A model generated the notes under the pieces. It was not told where the DNA came from, did no database searches, and saw nothing but the letters and a program-made list of their open reading frames with translations. Below, in pieces: positions 39,834 through 53,500 of a stretch of DNA of 64,000 bases. This DNA is from Trichostrongylus colubriformis (lineage: Eukaryota > Nematoda > Chromadorea > Rhabditida > Trichostrongylidae): assembly GCA_963978905.1 (NCBI GenBank), contig OZ022256.1, positions 50,826,001 to 50,890,000 on the forward strand. The letters are read 5' to 3'. The position numbers and the translations under genes were made by a program. Position 1 is the stretch's first letter; each line of letters starts with the position of its first letter.

Positions 39834-40275
39834 ATGGAACGAGAAGGAGAAGAGGCCAGAATTGTTGAAATAACAGGCAGATTCGTTGGTGTAGGTTCGT
39901 GCTTGTGTAAAAAGTGTAGGACAAACGAGCTTGTAAATCTATGCCTTCCCGTATCCAAGGGAAGCAGCCTCACAGCCATTTTGGAAGATCAAACATGTGA
40001 GCAAAAAATTAAACAACACAAACAGCAAGAGAACATTGTCAGTATTCTTATAAAAGTTCCAGATAAACACGATTATTTTTGAAACGACCCTTGAGCGACA
40101 CACTGTTCACCGATTTTTAATGGCAATGCTTAAATGAAGATGCGTTCTCTTCAAACACGTACTAAACACGTGCTGAACCCATGATCATAATTTTCCAGTA
40201 AGCTGTAAATACATGCGCCGAAAAGCTTCGAGGCCAGCAATTTGGAAAAATTACTACGAGGTTTTTAAGAGATAA
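39834..40275 (+). CDS. Tentative two-exon small protein, divergent from let-60
   Basis: Unrecognised 79-residue protein, modelled as exon 1 39834-39996 and exon 2 40199-40275. Exon 1 begins with an ATG and ends at a good donor (ACAT|GTGAGC). The next TTTTCCAG acceptor restores phase and leads to a stop 25 codons later. The product begins MEREGEEARIVEITGRFVGV, has a compact Cys cluster (CLCKKC near residues 23-28) and ends in a basic stretch (YMRRKASRPAIWKNYYEV). No signal peptide or membrane segment is seen. Unspliced, the same frame runs on for 82 codons to 40082. Its ATG lies 190 bases from the let-60 ATG on the opposite strand, so the two would share a promoter region. The evidence is splice-site quality, phase and amino-acid texture only; no family was recognised. 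Confidence 0.42.
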
Positions 40276-41841
40276 AAATGGTTCTGCTTACTACTTCCAG
40301 CTTTTTAGCTTTCACATTGTGGCGAGTTGGGACCTTCCCCGATAAACGGGAGTTGTTGTCCTTACGTCACGTAGATGAGTCACAGACCTATTAATTACTC
40401 TAAAAAACACCCGGAAACATGATGCATGCAATGGGAGCATTTTCCACCAATGACTGATTGAAAGACGCAGAAACAAATTTTCAAAATTCCTTTGCGAATG
40501 AGTGAAAAGCACACAGGAACGAGAATATTAAGAGTACAGGGAATTTATCATAAAATATTTTGCTACTGAATTACCATAGCAAAACCAGACTCCAAGAGCT
40601 TAATTAAATGATCAAAAAGATCGAAACTTTCAAAACATTAAAACAATGTCCTTTTGAATGTGCAGATGTTTCGGTATCACCTTTGTCGCGCCTAAAATAT
40701 GTGGTATATAATATTTTCGTAAAAGTGCACTATTTGCGTAGCATATCAATAACTATACACAGCGAAGCACCACACTAAAAGCTGTTTTAATCATGGCTAG
40801 CAAACACCAGTGCAAAATAATCACGAGCCATGAAATAAACACGTAAGAACGCAAGCAATTAATTTTCAGTGAAATAAAATGATAACGATCCCAAGCTATC
40901 GTGATTATTGGAGTGCACCAATATTTTTACTTATTAGGCAACTCGTATAAAAAGTCTAATCACATCTAGGTTGTTTTCCGCGTAATTCTGAATAAATTCA
41001 ACACGATTTTGGATCAATGCCATTATAACCAAAACTGTAGTTTTCAAAATGCATACGAATTACGACAAAGAATAATTCGGATCAGAATCGGCAACCGCAC
41101 AATTCTAGTGGCCATGCTGATTGAACTCAACAAGCAGATGAAAGAACAGTTTGGGAAAGAGCTCAACACGACCAAACACAAGAAATAGATCAGATCTAGG
41201 CTTTCCTCACACTAAAAGGAGAGTCAGAAAAGTTTAACGCCTTGAAGACGTCGTCAGCCACCCGCCATACATGGCACCAATCGTGCCAGTCGGTGATTCC
41301 AAGGGGCCACGATGACGAACGGCGAAGAAAACCCTCGTCGTCGTCCAACAAACCCATCAAAGTCGTGCCGACGAGCCGCAACGCAGCCGCGCGCGTGCGT
41401 CTTCCTCGTCGCGGTCGCCGCGAGCGACGGCGCTTTGGTTGCTCCGTTGGCAATTCGCCAATTCTCCTACTCGATGAAGCTCTGAGAGCTTTTTGGAATT
41501 TGTTGGCTTTATTCCAGCTGGCGCTACCGATGTACCTATATATCTTTTATCAAATATTTGCATAATAAGCGCATATTTCATTTGAGAACCTAAGTCCACA
41601 TAGTTACTGCATGGTTACCACCTTTTGATTTGTTTATACATCCCTTCTATTTCATTGATGGAGAGTAAAACTATACTTGAATTGACTCAAAACCGTGGAA
41701 TTCTGACCACTTTGGACTGCGTGCGTTCGCGCTACGGTTTTTGGTCCAAACCATTTTGTGAGGAATTTCCAGCGATAAGTTATCGCTATTCATGTGCTCC
41801 CATATTCACCTGTCCTTTATTGGAATCCACCGGTCCCATTT

Positions 41842-41961
41842 AAAACTGCCGTCCAACTTCGCGATTTTGCTGTGTCGCGGCTCAGCACGCGAAGTTGGTG
41901 GTCGAAGAATCGCGTGCGAATGTGCGACGCCGCAAAATCGCGAATGCTGACGACAGCCTAA
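41842..41961. mobile_element. Miniature inverted-repeat element, relative of 47410
   Basis: AAACTGCCGTCCAACTTCGCG and inverted GCGAATGCTGACGACAG enclose TTCGCGATTTTGC blocks and their complement. Confidence 0.55.
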
Positions 41962-42126
41962 GGATTTGCAGAAGCCGGTCGATGTCGATCTCAATTTTAC
42001 CCAAACAAGTGTGGTAGCAAGCTACCGATAATACAGAGTTGATTGGTCTGGGAGAGATTCGGGTGCTAGTGTAGTTGGGGTGGGGAGAGGGCACTTCGGC
42101 GTGCGGCGCTACTTTTGTTTGGGTGT

Positions 42127-42525
42127 GTTGCAAGTGTTCCGTTGAGTAGGGTGGGGTCAGGTCACCCATGAGTGGGTTTACTCTACGAGACGATTGATTT
42201 ATTACTAATTTCAAGACCTTAGCTACGTAGTTGATCTACTCATGTTAAAGATAAGGGTCAAAGAATAAAGGCAGATATTTATGAAGTTGAATACGCAGTG
42301 AAGTTGGATATTTGTTACTCAAATGATTAAGCTAGGGCATCTTCCATCGAATACTATTTCGAAATGAAAGTAGAAGTTAGTTACTATTACAGCCCATAAT
42401 AACAATGTTTTAGTCTCACAAGAATGTTAATTTCGTCGTTTTTATAATGAATTACCCTCCACACAGCACTGGTGATCTGATCTCCTGGGAAAATGGTCGG
42501 AACACTTGCACGGCACCCCTTTTGT
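42127..42525 (+). repeat. Dispersed repeat, intergenic copy
   Basis: Counterpart of 27480-27810: GCAAGTGTTCCGTTG, GAGACGATTGATTTATTACT, CCTTAGCTACGTAGTTG and CGGAACACTTGCACGGCACCCC. Confidence 0.7.
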
Positions 42526-43803
42526 CTGGGGGTTTCAGTCTTAGCCTTAGTTCAGGGAAAAGCTGTCGCTCCTTCGAAGTAAGACTTAGGTGAAAAGATA
42601 CATTTCACTGTTGAAACTGATGATCGTAGAACATCGAGTGAGGAACGGTAGCGCGACAAAAAATAGCCCGTCTCCAACTATAAACCATCACCGAGAATTA
42701 TTCTCCAGACTTGTATGGTGATTGCGACACCGCGCCTCCGTAACTGTCTCACATCCTTTTCTGTACGTACGACTGATGGCAGTATTATTGGCAGGAAAAC
42801 AATATCAAAATGTTTTTCCTACGATCGATAAGACTATCGCTCATTAGTGTCAACAAAAATTTCTTTCTTCCTACGATCCAATCAGCTAACCTGTTATGCA
42901 GTTGTGTTTTTTCACATGCAAAGCAGCTGATAATGATCGCGGCTGACGCTTTCACATGTTTGTCCTAATGTTTTGTTGACCAGCTGGAATTCCTCGTAAG
43001 AGTCAAAAAAGTTGCGCCGCAACCGCACACGTGATTGTCACCTATGAGTTGCACAATGGGCAGTATGCTGGAAATGGATACATTTACAGAAAAATGATAG
43101 TTCATAATTCCAATTGCATGTGGGCAAAATTTATTTCTTTTTTATTTTCAATTCTTCACTGATCTTTGAAGATCTCAGAACAAAAGTAGAACACTGGAAA
43201 ATCATGTTAATTTTGCACTTTTTTAATGCCCTTTCTTTTTCCCTACTTATTTCTTAATGCCCTTTCTTTTTCCCATCTTTTTGTGTATTTCTAATATCAC
43301 ACTCGGAGAAGTAAAAATGTGTTCATAAGTGTGTTCTGTTCTTTCCAACAGGCCTCCAAAAGTGAATTTGCGGTTTATTCTTGAAAATGACTGACAGATA
43401 CACTGTATCTCTTAGTACAAATATCGGCTCGTGGAGACTTTTCAACACGATAATTTTTAAAGTCCTTGCTCCGCATCCTTTTCACCCTTACCTTATTTGC
43501 TTTTTTTTTCTTTTTCTCTGTGAAAATCTATGCCTAAATCAGAACCTATGTAGGTTTATTCGGAAGGCTTTCGGACAGATTGAAACAGATAGTGACGCAA
43601 CAGGTTCGAAAAGTAGCGTAAAGCCGTAAATAGCACGAGACGATGGAAATCAAGAGATAGGAGGATGATATACAGGGAAAGCTGTCAATCGCCGCATCCT
43701 TATTTTATTAATACTTACGATAATGAGCTTTTAAATTGAAAATAAAATATTTTAGATATTATATTGCGATGTAAAATACAATATTAAAAGGATAAAAAAT
43801 AAT

Positions 43804-43922
43804 TTTGCGTTACGAAAATGAAAATACGATATGGTAAAAGTGCGAATAAACCCGAGAAAAGAAATTTGCGTTATGAAAGTGAAAATACGATTGGATGAAG
43901 GTGCGAGTAAACCTGAAAAAAG
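43804..43922. repeat. 61-bp tandem duplication
   Basis: Units begin TTTGCGTTACGAAAATGAAA and TTTGCGTTATGAAAGTGAAA; moderately diverged. Confidence 0.75.
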
Positions 43923-45353
43923 ATCGGCAGAGCATAAGCGATGGCTTCAGTGTTCCGATAATCTTTGGTAATAGCTCAAAACTTGAAGTAGTGTACTTAA
44001 AATGCTTAGAGCTTCAAATACCTCAAATAAATGTGCCTCAATGAAAAATATCAAATTATAGTAATTACCAAATAATACCTCAATAAAAATGAAAATACAA
44101 ATTACTTAAGAACTAATACTAGTAATACTTGTAAGAATAGGTATTAGAGTAGTAGCAAAGGAGTAGCCGCACAGTGTTGTTGTTGTTGTGAGAAATGAGA
44201 TCCGGATCAGTCAGTGCATGATGCAGTGGTGGAGGCGGTGACAGGTGTCCCCCGCGTCTGCAAATGCCAGCCCCGCCCAGATCAAACCGGTTATTGGCAC
44301 GCGCGTACGCATGTACTTACTACTACGTGTGGATTATTCATTTCATATGGAATGGGCTGAATAATACAAGAAGAAATATGGGTGGTGAAGAGGGGGCAGG
44401 TATGGTCAACGGTGGAGCAACTAGGGAGATCGAAATGGTGACCAGAGAAAAGAAGTGGATCGTTTTACAAGGATTTCAGTGGGAAATGTTCACTAGAGCA
44501 CACGGATAGTATATCTCCCAATCCGTTGAAGCGTTCATTTTTCGAGGAGCATACTCTAACCCTCAGCCCTCGTGCTGCTTTCTGCTTCAGGGAGCCGTCC
44601 ACCTAATGCTTTCCCAGATAGGTTGTTTCTTTTCTGTGTTCTTTTTTTTTCTTGGAGCATTTTTTCTTGTTGGTACTTTCCCTTGGTTACGGCATGTCGC
44701 TTGACATATCAAATAAGTAAATAAATAAATAAATTAATATGTCGAAGTGTGCATCACTACAGGCTTTTGATCATGTGTAGCTAGTAGTGAGACCGTCCGT
44801 CCTCATATCCTTTGAGATAAATGGTACACTCTGCGCAGTTCCCATCCCTTAAAATGACTTCTGACTCTTGAAGCTTCCTTGTTCATAAATTCTTTTTTAT
44901 AGCATACATTTTCTTTTTACGTAATAGTTTTTTTCAGCTCTTCCCCCGATCTTGATGTCTTGAGCCTCCCAATTTTCGGTTTTCCAATCTTTTTTTTTAC
45001 CTATTTTTTTAACAATTCTACTGGTGTGGATAGTGATGCAGGGTTAGAGAATTCACACATGACACGCTCTTACTGATGGAATCTTTCTGGCCAACAAGCT
45101 CCTCATAATTGTGCGATTAATTACTTTGAAGTTGCCACTGAGAAGAGTAAAGTAATCTTGTTGGCTAGCCTTAAAAATCCTTTGTATAGAGCAACTACTC
45201 GGCAAAAGACCTATTTGATTCTCAACGGAACTTGAATACATGGCGCATCCTAGAGGTGGGGTTCATAGTGGAGCTTCTTATCATATACGTAACATATTCA
45301 GTGATGAAGGATAGAAAGTAGGTCTCTTCCTTCGGCATTGGCGAATTATCTGG

Positions 45354-45515
45354 GTGTATGAAATACGTTTGACTTATACATCAGCTGGTTTCTGTAAGTC
45401 ATTGCATAAGCCAACTCGTATTCAAATGCCACTACGATTTTGTGTGGAGCTGGAGTGCATGGCGCATTTCAATCAGGGATCGATCAGTGCTGAAAGTCCC
45501 ACTCTCCCAATTAAG
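45354..45515 (+). repeat. Partial SINE (3' half)
   Basis: Contains the tail body ATTGCATAAGCCAACTCGTATTC and GTGCATGGCGCATTTCAATCAGGGATC, matching the 3' half of the full copies. The tRNA-like head is absent. Confidence 0.6.
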
Positions 45516-47219
45516 CGAAGTCAAAAATACATTGTGATGGCATCGAATTGGAACCTCATCTGTCGGATGTCCTTTTTTCCAACCGCAACCACTACAACAT
45601 CGTTATTCAGTTGACCGTTCGCATACGCCCGCCTAATATTCATCTGCTGCGTCCGACTGGGCTAAGTTGCATCAAAACCACTACTGTTACTATGCCATGG
45701 CATGAATCGTGGCTCATGAAACACTACGTGGGCAAAATGCTGTGAAAAAAACCATTTTGAAAATGTCAGCTGATTTCCGGTCAAGTGATGTATTCCGTAG
45801 CTATGTACTGTCTTGTTTGTGTGGGTTTCTTTTTTTTTTGATCCACGAAAAACGGCTTATCTCAAGTGAACTCGGAGAAGAATCAAAGTTCATGGAATAT
45901 ATTCGATTGTTTTTCTTTGAAATGAGTGAATCGCATCAGCAGCTGTGGTGGCTGTGCCAATGCAAACGACAACTCATGACATCATCTCACATCATCACTG
46001 GATGGTTAAAAAGTGGTATTGCTACGTAAACGATGCGTTTGTGGTATTTTAGCTTCATTTTCCATGATGAAACTAAGCCTATTTTTATCGAGGCAATGAC
46101 GTATAGTTTGTATAGTATACAGGGAGTGCAAAAAAAGTCACTTTTCCTCAGTCGGACTTCAGCAGATTCTGATGAGGGCCATATTTCCATCCCTAAATTT
46201 AAGAACACCCTCACACTCTAGCACTAAACTCCGTAACAGCCCTCTGCACGAGCAGGAACGGTTGCTTGTCTCGAGTGAACAAGATGTGTCACCTCAGCTG
46301 GCAAAATCCGAAACTTCGTTGCCCCTCGTTCACAACCTTGCCAAGGTCTGTTCCTCTGGGTACCTAAAGGGATTCATATTGGGTATAGCCTCTCGAAATT
46401 CCGTTTTTTTTTTTTGCAGGCTCCACATATCCTTCGTTTTCACAAACCAAAACGTGCCATTACCACTGAAACCCTTTTTGAATATTGAAATAGTAAGACT
46501 AATTTCAATGTACTGCACCAATTTTTGTACTCTCCTTCCTATGACAACTCATAAAAGCTGGGCTGGAATGTGTGGAATCCGAGTAACGTGCAGGAAAACA
46601 TTACATCTCTAGCTCATGACTTGAAGTAAGAACTGGAGCTGACTCATAACAGTTGAGATGTGCATAAATTTCAGCGTGGGTGTTTTTTCGAAACAAGATG
46701 GGTTCTGTATTGTTGCATTCAATAGTTCTCGTTAGTGCTGGGAATTTGTTAGGAAATTTCTGAAAAAAGATACTGCATCTGGTAACTTAATCACGCATTT
46801 TTTGTCCAACGATTATAAGAATAGGGGTGGGTTGAGGATGTGGTGTTCGTAACAGCACACCGTAGAAAAGGTTTCATGCTGTTCGAAAAAACTCCCAAAA
46901 AGTCAGAAAACTCTCTGTGAAAAGTCACAGAGGCACGGGGCGTGGTTAGAAATCACTCTGGACAGAACATTTATCGAAAGCTTGACAATATGTGGGTAGA
47001 GCAGATTATAGAATGTTCCGGCTTGATTTTCAACAGCAAGATTCGTATAGTCTAATTATGATGTACGCTTTTATAAGCAAAAAGTTTCGAAAGACTTTCC
47101 GGAACCTTGCGATGGCTCAGGTGACTCCTAGATCGACTACATGAGCTGGGCATGGGAAAACCGTGAGAATAATCAATAAAAAAATAAAAAATGTCTAGCC
47201 TAGTTAGAATATCGTACTT

Positions 47220-47285
47220 AGGGTTTTCAAAACCTTATAAATTAGTGAAGGCAGGGTTTTCAAAACTTTATAAATTAGTGAAGGC
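47220..47285. repeat. 33-bp tandem duplication
   Basis: AGGGTTTTCAAAACCTTATA..GTGAAGGC occurs twice with a single change (CCTTATA to CTTTATA). Confidence 0.85.
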
Positions 47286-47409
47286 ATGAAAAGCATATGG
47301 GCGCAAACACCTCAAGTATCTAATGTACGGTCAATGCGCAGTATTTCATTAAACCACAAGTATTTTCAAGAGATCTAATGAGGGATTGGAATCCTCATAG
47401 TTATCGTCT

Positions 47410-47578
47410 TAGGCCACCGTCAGACTTTGCGATTGAACGATTTAGCGACGTCACTCCTTCGCACGAGATACTACGACCTTGATATTGTGCAATGCCGCAA
47501 CTTCGCGTGCGGAACCGCGACAACGCAAAATTGCAGCATCGCAAAATCGCGAAATCACAGCGTCTGACGGCGGCCTTG
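47410..47578. mobile_element. Miniature inverted-repeat element
   Basis: Begins TAGGCCACCGTCAGACTTTGCG and ends CGTCTGACGGCGGCCTT. The interior carries repeated TCGCAAAATCGCGAAA-type blocks. A related, shorter element is at 41842-41961. Confidence 0.7.
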
Positions 47579-50534
47579 CTATCAGCAACTCCACACCGCT
47601 ACCCAGGCAATTAACCGCTTCGCGTAGGTTAGCATGATATCCACCTAATGTGTCCTTCTAGGCTAAGCTGTTTGTACGACTATATCACTATACTGTGACT
47701 ATACATAGTACAGGCATCCATAGCAATCACCAAATATACAATATTGAACTTATGCCGATGGCATGGCTCATCTTAAAATCTTTTATGAAAGCCGTTATTA
47801 CGGGGCACATCACGCGGATTAGGTGTTCTTGCCACACTTCGAGGGAGGTAGAAATATACGTAGGGCCCACCGCATCAGGTTCAAAAAAGAAGAAAAGGAA
47901 TGATTTGTGCAAGATTTCAGTACCAAAATGTAAATTAATACAATAAAATGTACATAGAATGAACCGAATTAAATAATATGTACAACAAATGAACTGAGTA
48001 GAGGTATCAGGTTATAAGAGTAGAAGATGACTCATATGGGGGTTGCCGCGATATGAGTATGTTTATTCAGATTACTCATACTCATAATCACGATTGCATT
48101 TCACTTTCAAATCGCCTATGGAAGAGGGAAACAATTTCAATGAAATCGAATAGTTAGCATGAGTTTTGATCACTTTGCTTGGTGGTTTCATCAAAGTTCT
48201 GGGTGATTCTGGGTATCCAAAAAGGGACAACTTTTGAATAGTTCGTGCATGGGATAGTTTTCGTCTTGAACTATCTGTCGGGTAGCAGCTCAAGGTGACC
48301 ATATGTAGGTGTAGTGGTGGGTGTTCAGAAATTCACCGAAAATGCTTTATTTATACCAGCAGCGCCAAAGCCATGTTTGACGTGGCCACGCCCCGTATAG
48401 CATGCCAGTCTCGTGAAATTGCATCTCAAGTGACAACATAGCCTATTCAATAGTTGTGGTTGTTTTCATGAAGAAGTGCATACGCACACTAATTGAGTGT
48501 CTCGAGTAGTGCCCACGCATTAGGTTCAAAAAACCCATGGGGGTGTGGGGCACGAGGCGGAAAGCCGCTTTCTGGTTCCCGCCTACTTGCATGTATATTT
48601 TTTAAAGAATAATTGCGTCAAGTCCCTGGTGAGATCAGATTGGATTTCTAAAATTAACCACACAAGCTCATTCTTTGTCCAACTATGCAACATTGCTTTC
48701 GTTGGATAAAAAGATTGGATAGAAGTTGGTTTGCATTAATCATTATGGAATACGCCGTGCACCCGACTTACATTGGGTATTGTCGAGGCTTCTGAATGGT
48801 GCACTGTGAATAGCGTATGTAATGACTGATTTGGGCTCGTTCGTGTTCTTATTGTGGTTTTTTCTCTGAACTTATTTTATTAAGAAGTCGGCTGTTCAAG
48901 AATCCAAGGCGAGTTGAGGCATAGTTTGATCCATTAATCGCAAAAAAAAATGAACGATGCTCGTGAAGAAATGAGCGGTCCACTGTGTCATGACTTTCGT
49001 TCGACTCATTGTAGATCACACCTGATCTGGCGCGCGCGGTCCCGGCCCTACTTACCTGCCGAAACTTCCGGAAACGACAGAGAACAAGAGGCTAAGTTCG
49101 ACTACTGTTTCTGCCCAAGCTGGTCTGCCGGTCATGGCACCAACTCAACCCGGCCGTAGCTGGTCGAACAACCATTCACGCCGTCCCAGCATCTCCGCAG
49201 TTAACTGCTGCTATTCTCTGCATGTGTTCTCCGACGTGACGCACAGTCTACGGATATCTGACTTGGCGCATGAATGCGATTTTGCGGGACGGAGCCTCGT
49301 CAGCTTCCTCTGTTAGCTCGAAGTTATGAGTTCGACCTGTTAGTGCTTTAGAAATGTGTTCATCTGTGTATTCTATTGAATGATCGTAGAACATGATTGC
49401 TAAGTGCCACGAGTTAGTGTTATTACATTTAGAGGCTACGACGCCTAACTATTTGATGTTCAATCGATGTATCAACAGTATTCTTCCCCCCTTCCCCCCC
49501 CCCATTCGGTCAAGCTATCGTAGCACAACGTGTGCCAACTTCTAACGGTGGTTACTAGTCGTGGTGTAGTTGGTGACGTAGTCAAGTGCGTTCAATTTGT
49601 GAAGGGAAGAGGCTAAGCACTCAGTTATGAAGATCATGTAGAAAAGACAGGAGCTGAAAGAGCGAAAGCAGTTTAATTGATAATCGCAGTTAATATAATA
49701 AATATTTTACTTCAACAACTGCGTTGTCTTCTAAAAAAAGTAATTATTTATCACAACGCGGGAGCAGCTAGGGCTTGACATTTGTACCTGCATAGGCATG
49801 GCGACAGCGAACGTGGCGTATCCCCCGTAGCAACCCTCACGGCCCTGGCGCTAACCCGCCGACAGATCCTCGATACACACTCCTCGAACGAGAAAATTCG
49901 AGAAAAGTGGCCTTGGCGTGAACATGTTTTGTTATCTTATCTTTTCCTTCACTTTTGTCTGAGGACGCATGCATATCGGCTACTGATCGTGAGCATTCTG
50001 GTTATTTTGGATGTGTCATTAGTTTGTAGCATTTCAATGAAGCTTTTCATCGAATTCGTGTCATTAGGCTGCTTTTACACTCTAAGTCGTTCTGTCGGGG
50101 CGTAATTAGAAATATGGTTATTGATCGAAGCGCTAACTCGCTGTTCCAAGTTATACATTTGGTGTTTTGTTAAGCATTTTTCACAAATGGCTGCAGCTGT
50201 TATCTGAATTATCTTAAAGGTAAGATTAAACGAAGGATTCAATGGGCATCGATTTCTCGAACTGGTTAATAAGCTATCCTCCGGTACGGCATTTATCCGT
50301 TTTGTCTTATCATCTTTCGCCTTTTGCCTCATTCGCTTGCACCATCCCCGCCTCTGTTCATTTCTCTTCAATCTATTTTTCGTGCTCTGCTTCCATTCAT
50401 CGATATGGTTGCGCAATTTACCTTCTGGGCACTTATACCGTAGTAAATTCAGCCATTTTATTGAGGAAATCTGATCAGAGGTGAAATTGGATGACTGGCA
50501 CCACGTTTGATCGAGACTGTCGGAATCAACCGAA

Positions 50535-53500
50535 ATGTTCCTGATTCGTCGTCTGTGTCGTCGTAGTTTCTTCAGATTACTCTCATCATTTTATCCAGGT
50601 AATCTTTTAGAATGCCTTTACCCAGAATCCTTTGTAAACCAGTTTTGATTTTCTTACCAGTGCGAAATCACTGAGGTGAAATAGTGGCAAGTCTTCTGAT
50701 ATGAACCTGTATCCACTTCTAGCCGGCTCCAAGCCTTGTACTGTAGGCGCTGGTTGTTGATGTAAGGTAGACTGGGCGCCTAGACGGCGGGTATGTACCC
50801 TTATGTCAGGATTTCGCACAGCGGCATGTCGCAAGCGAAGCCATACAGACGGGCTAAAGGCGCCATGATGGGTTTCGGAACGATTACAAGTCAACTGCGT
50901 ATCGCACCCCTAGCATTACCGTGTGATCGCTGTAAGACCCGATTACCGCGACGCGCACAGCTCGCACACACTGCGTCGCACGCCATTCGTTGCGCGTCCT
51001 GACATAAGGGTACACACCCTAAGACGGCATGTATTTGTTGGCAGGGACCCCCCCCCCCCACTTCGGGAATCGTATAAGGATCATGAGAGAGTGGGTGAAA
51101 GTCGCCGATTTTTTCGACATCACGCTGTGCCTTTTTTGCTATCAACCACGTGTGCGCAGATAAGACCGCGTTCATATTTTACGCCAGCAACGCGTGGCTG
51201 CATTTACAGGTAGCGAAGCAGAGTGGAACGGGGGAGGTGCAGATACGACGCAGTCAACGAGACAGGGTGGCACTGGCGAAGACGCAGAGACATGTAGCCA
51301 CGCGCTCCTGCCGCTTCGCAAAGTATAAACGCGGAATATGATGTCAACCACTTTTTTCATTTTCGGTGCCGCTAAGAACAGATGAGCCCTATTCAAGTGA
51401 TTAAGTGCCCATGGCGTGCCTCATTTCGTACAGATAAAATGGAAAAACTATACCCCTCGGAATTCTCCCTCTTGCTAATTCTGTGCTCGCTGTTTGCTTC
51501 CTTGATGTGGAAATGATTTTTAATGATCCAAGGGTCTATGAGTTTTCCACGTTTTTCATTGAATAAAATCTCATAGATGTCATTTTTCAGTTGCTTTTAT
51601 TGTGTTCTTAATATGGGGTGAATCGCTATGTTACTATTACTCGAGGCTGTTTTGGAAGGTCCCTGAACCTGAATTCGATAAAGCCAGGTCTCTAGGGATT
51701 CTGATTGTTGCCGATCCCCAGCTGGTTGGGTTTAAAAATGAGAACCACATGCTGGGGCCGCTGACGAGATGGGATTGTGATCGGTAAGAATGGCTTTTAG
51801 AGAAATTTCATTGAAAAAAAATTGAAGTAAGTTCAGCTTTCAGGTTTCTGTTCAAAGGTTTCTCTCATGTAGTATCTGCTACAAATCCTGATTTGATTAT
51901 ATTCCTTGGCGATCTATTTGATGAAGGACTCGAGGCCAGCGATACAGAATTACAGTGGACGATTGACAGATTCAAAGCTGTGTTCGACACAAAGATCCCT
52001 GTATGAGCTATGTTTGCTTCTAATTTTGGAGTGGTAGGGGCCCCGGGGTATGTACCCTTACGTCAGGATATCGTACGACGACGAGCGGCGTGCGACGCAG
52101 TATGTGCGAGCTTAGAACGATTACAAGGATATGCTATGGACGCGATACGCAGTTGACTTGTAATCGCTTCGGGACAAAACAACATGGCGCCTTAAGCTTG
52201 TCCGCATTGCTTCGCTTGCGACATGCCGAGGCGCGAAATCCTGACATAAGGGTACACACCTGGGGCGCAGCAGCAACACCCACGCACGGTCAGGAGAACC
52301 AGTCCCGTCCAGGTCATCTGAGCTTTTCATTTCTTCATCGTCAGTTAATTGGTAGTCGGCTTCTTCATCGTCAGTTAATTGGTAGTCGGCTGGTTGAGAC
52401 CCGTAATTTAATGTGATGCGCCGGAAAGGTTTACAAAAGCTGCCAGGGTTCACTCCATGGATTTGAAAGCGTGGCCTCTCCTAAGAGTTTTGCTTGATGC
52501 TAACATTTTGTTCTTCTATCATGCAGCTACCTTTTTCTTGTGTTCATCATGTAGCTTTTTTCTTTGTATGAATGGATTCATTTCAGACCATCTATATCAG
52601 TGGTGATAATGACGTCGGTGGTGAGACAGAACCAGTTCAAAGCCTTTTGACATCTCGATTTGGTCGTATATTCCGCAATTCTTTTCCATCATCGAATGAC
52701 ATTTTTAAGTCTCTTTCTATTACTGAGGTAAGTTACAAATCGAAAATTTCACGCAAGGATGGTCAGGGTTTTGGCCACCCCACGGGATCGCAAACAGCAC
52801 CTGAAAAGATGATTTTCCTTCATAGAGTTCCCTGGGGTGACGGTTGGGACACACGAATCTAGGCCGTGACCCTGTGACAGCCTGTGGCCTTTGCCCTGTG
52901 ACATGAATAATTCAGACAATTTGACTATACAACGGAACAGACTTGCAAGGAGGACACGATTTACTGAACAAATTGTCTGAATTATTTAAGGCTTAGGTCA
53001 AAGGCCACAGGCTGTTACAAGGTCACGGCCTAGATTCGTGTGTCCCAACCTACACCCGCCATATACACGGCACTCGGTTTGAAGGAGGGCTTTAGAAACT
53101 TTTCCGAGAACTGTTCACACGGTGTTGACAGTCATCGAACCGTTCCAAATCAAATGCTTGCCGTGTAGAGAGCTCATCCGTGTTTTCGGGCGAGCGTTTG
53201 AAACGGGTGCTATGGGAGTTAGGGGGGGGCCACTCGGCAAAGGCAGAAGTCGCGTCCAGTTCCTGCTTACAGGCACTCTCAAGGTTATCTTATGCCTAGA
53301 TGCAGCCAACTAACTGAGAAAACGATTGAATTATTCTTCCATTAGTATGTCACGAAAAATCCGCTACAACTAGACTAAACAACCATTTACGCGTATTCGC
53401 CTAAGCCTAGGGAAAGGGAATCTCCTTCCCCTAGGCTTAGGCTAGCATAGAATGAAAAATAGTCTTTCTCTTTCTTGAAAAAAAAAATCTTTCTTGATTC

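Larger units (their letters stand above)
40276..50534. other. 10-kb stretch without a supported gene
   Basis: Holds miniature elements at 41842 and 47410, the dispersed repeat at 42127, tandem duplications at 43224-43274, 43804 and 47220, SINE fragments at 45354 and 48748, and a C-rich run near 49488-49503. Several plus-strand frames of 60-146 codons (for example 46172-46612) lack coding texture. A distant promoter or enhancer function cannot be excluded. Confidence 0.45.

Noticed and set aside
41196..41453. Arg-rich minus-strand frame
   Set aside because: GC-rich simple composition with no splice context or family resemblance.
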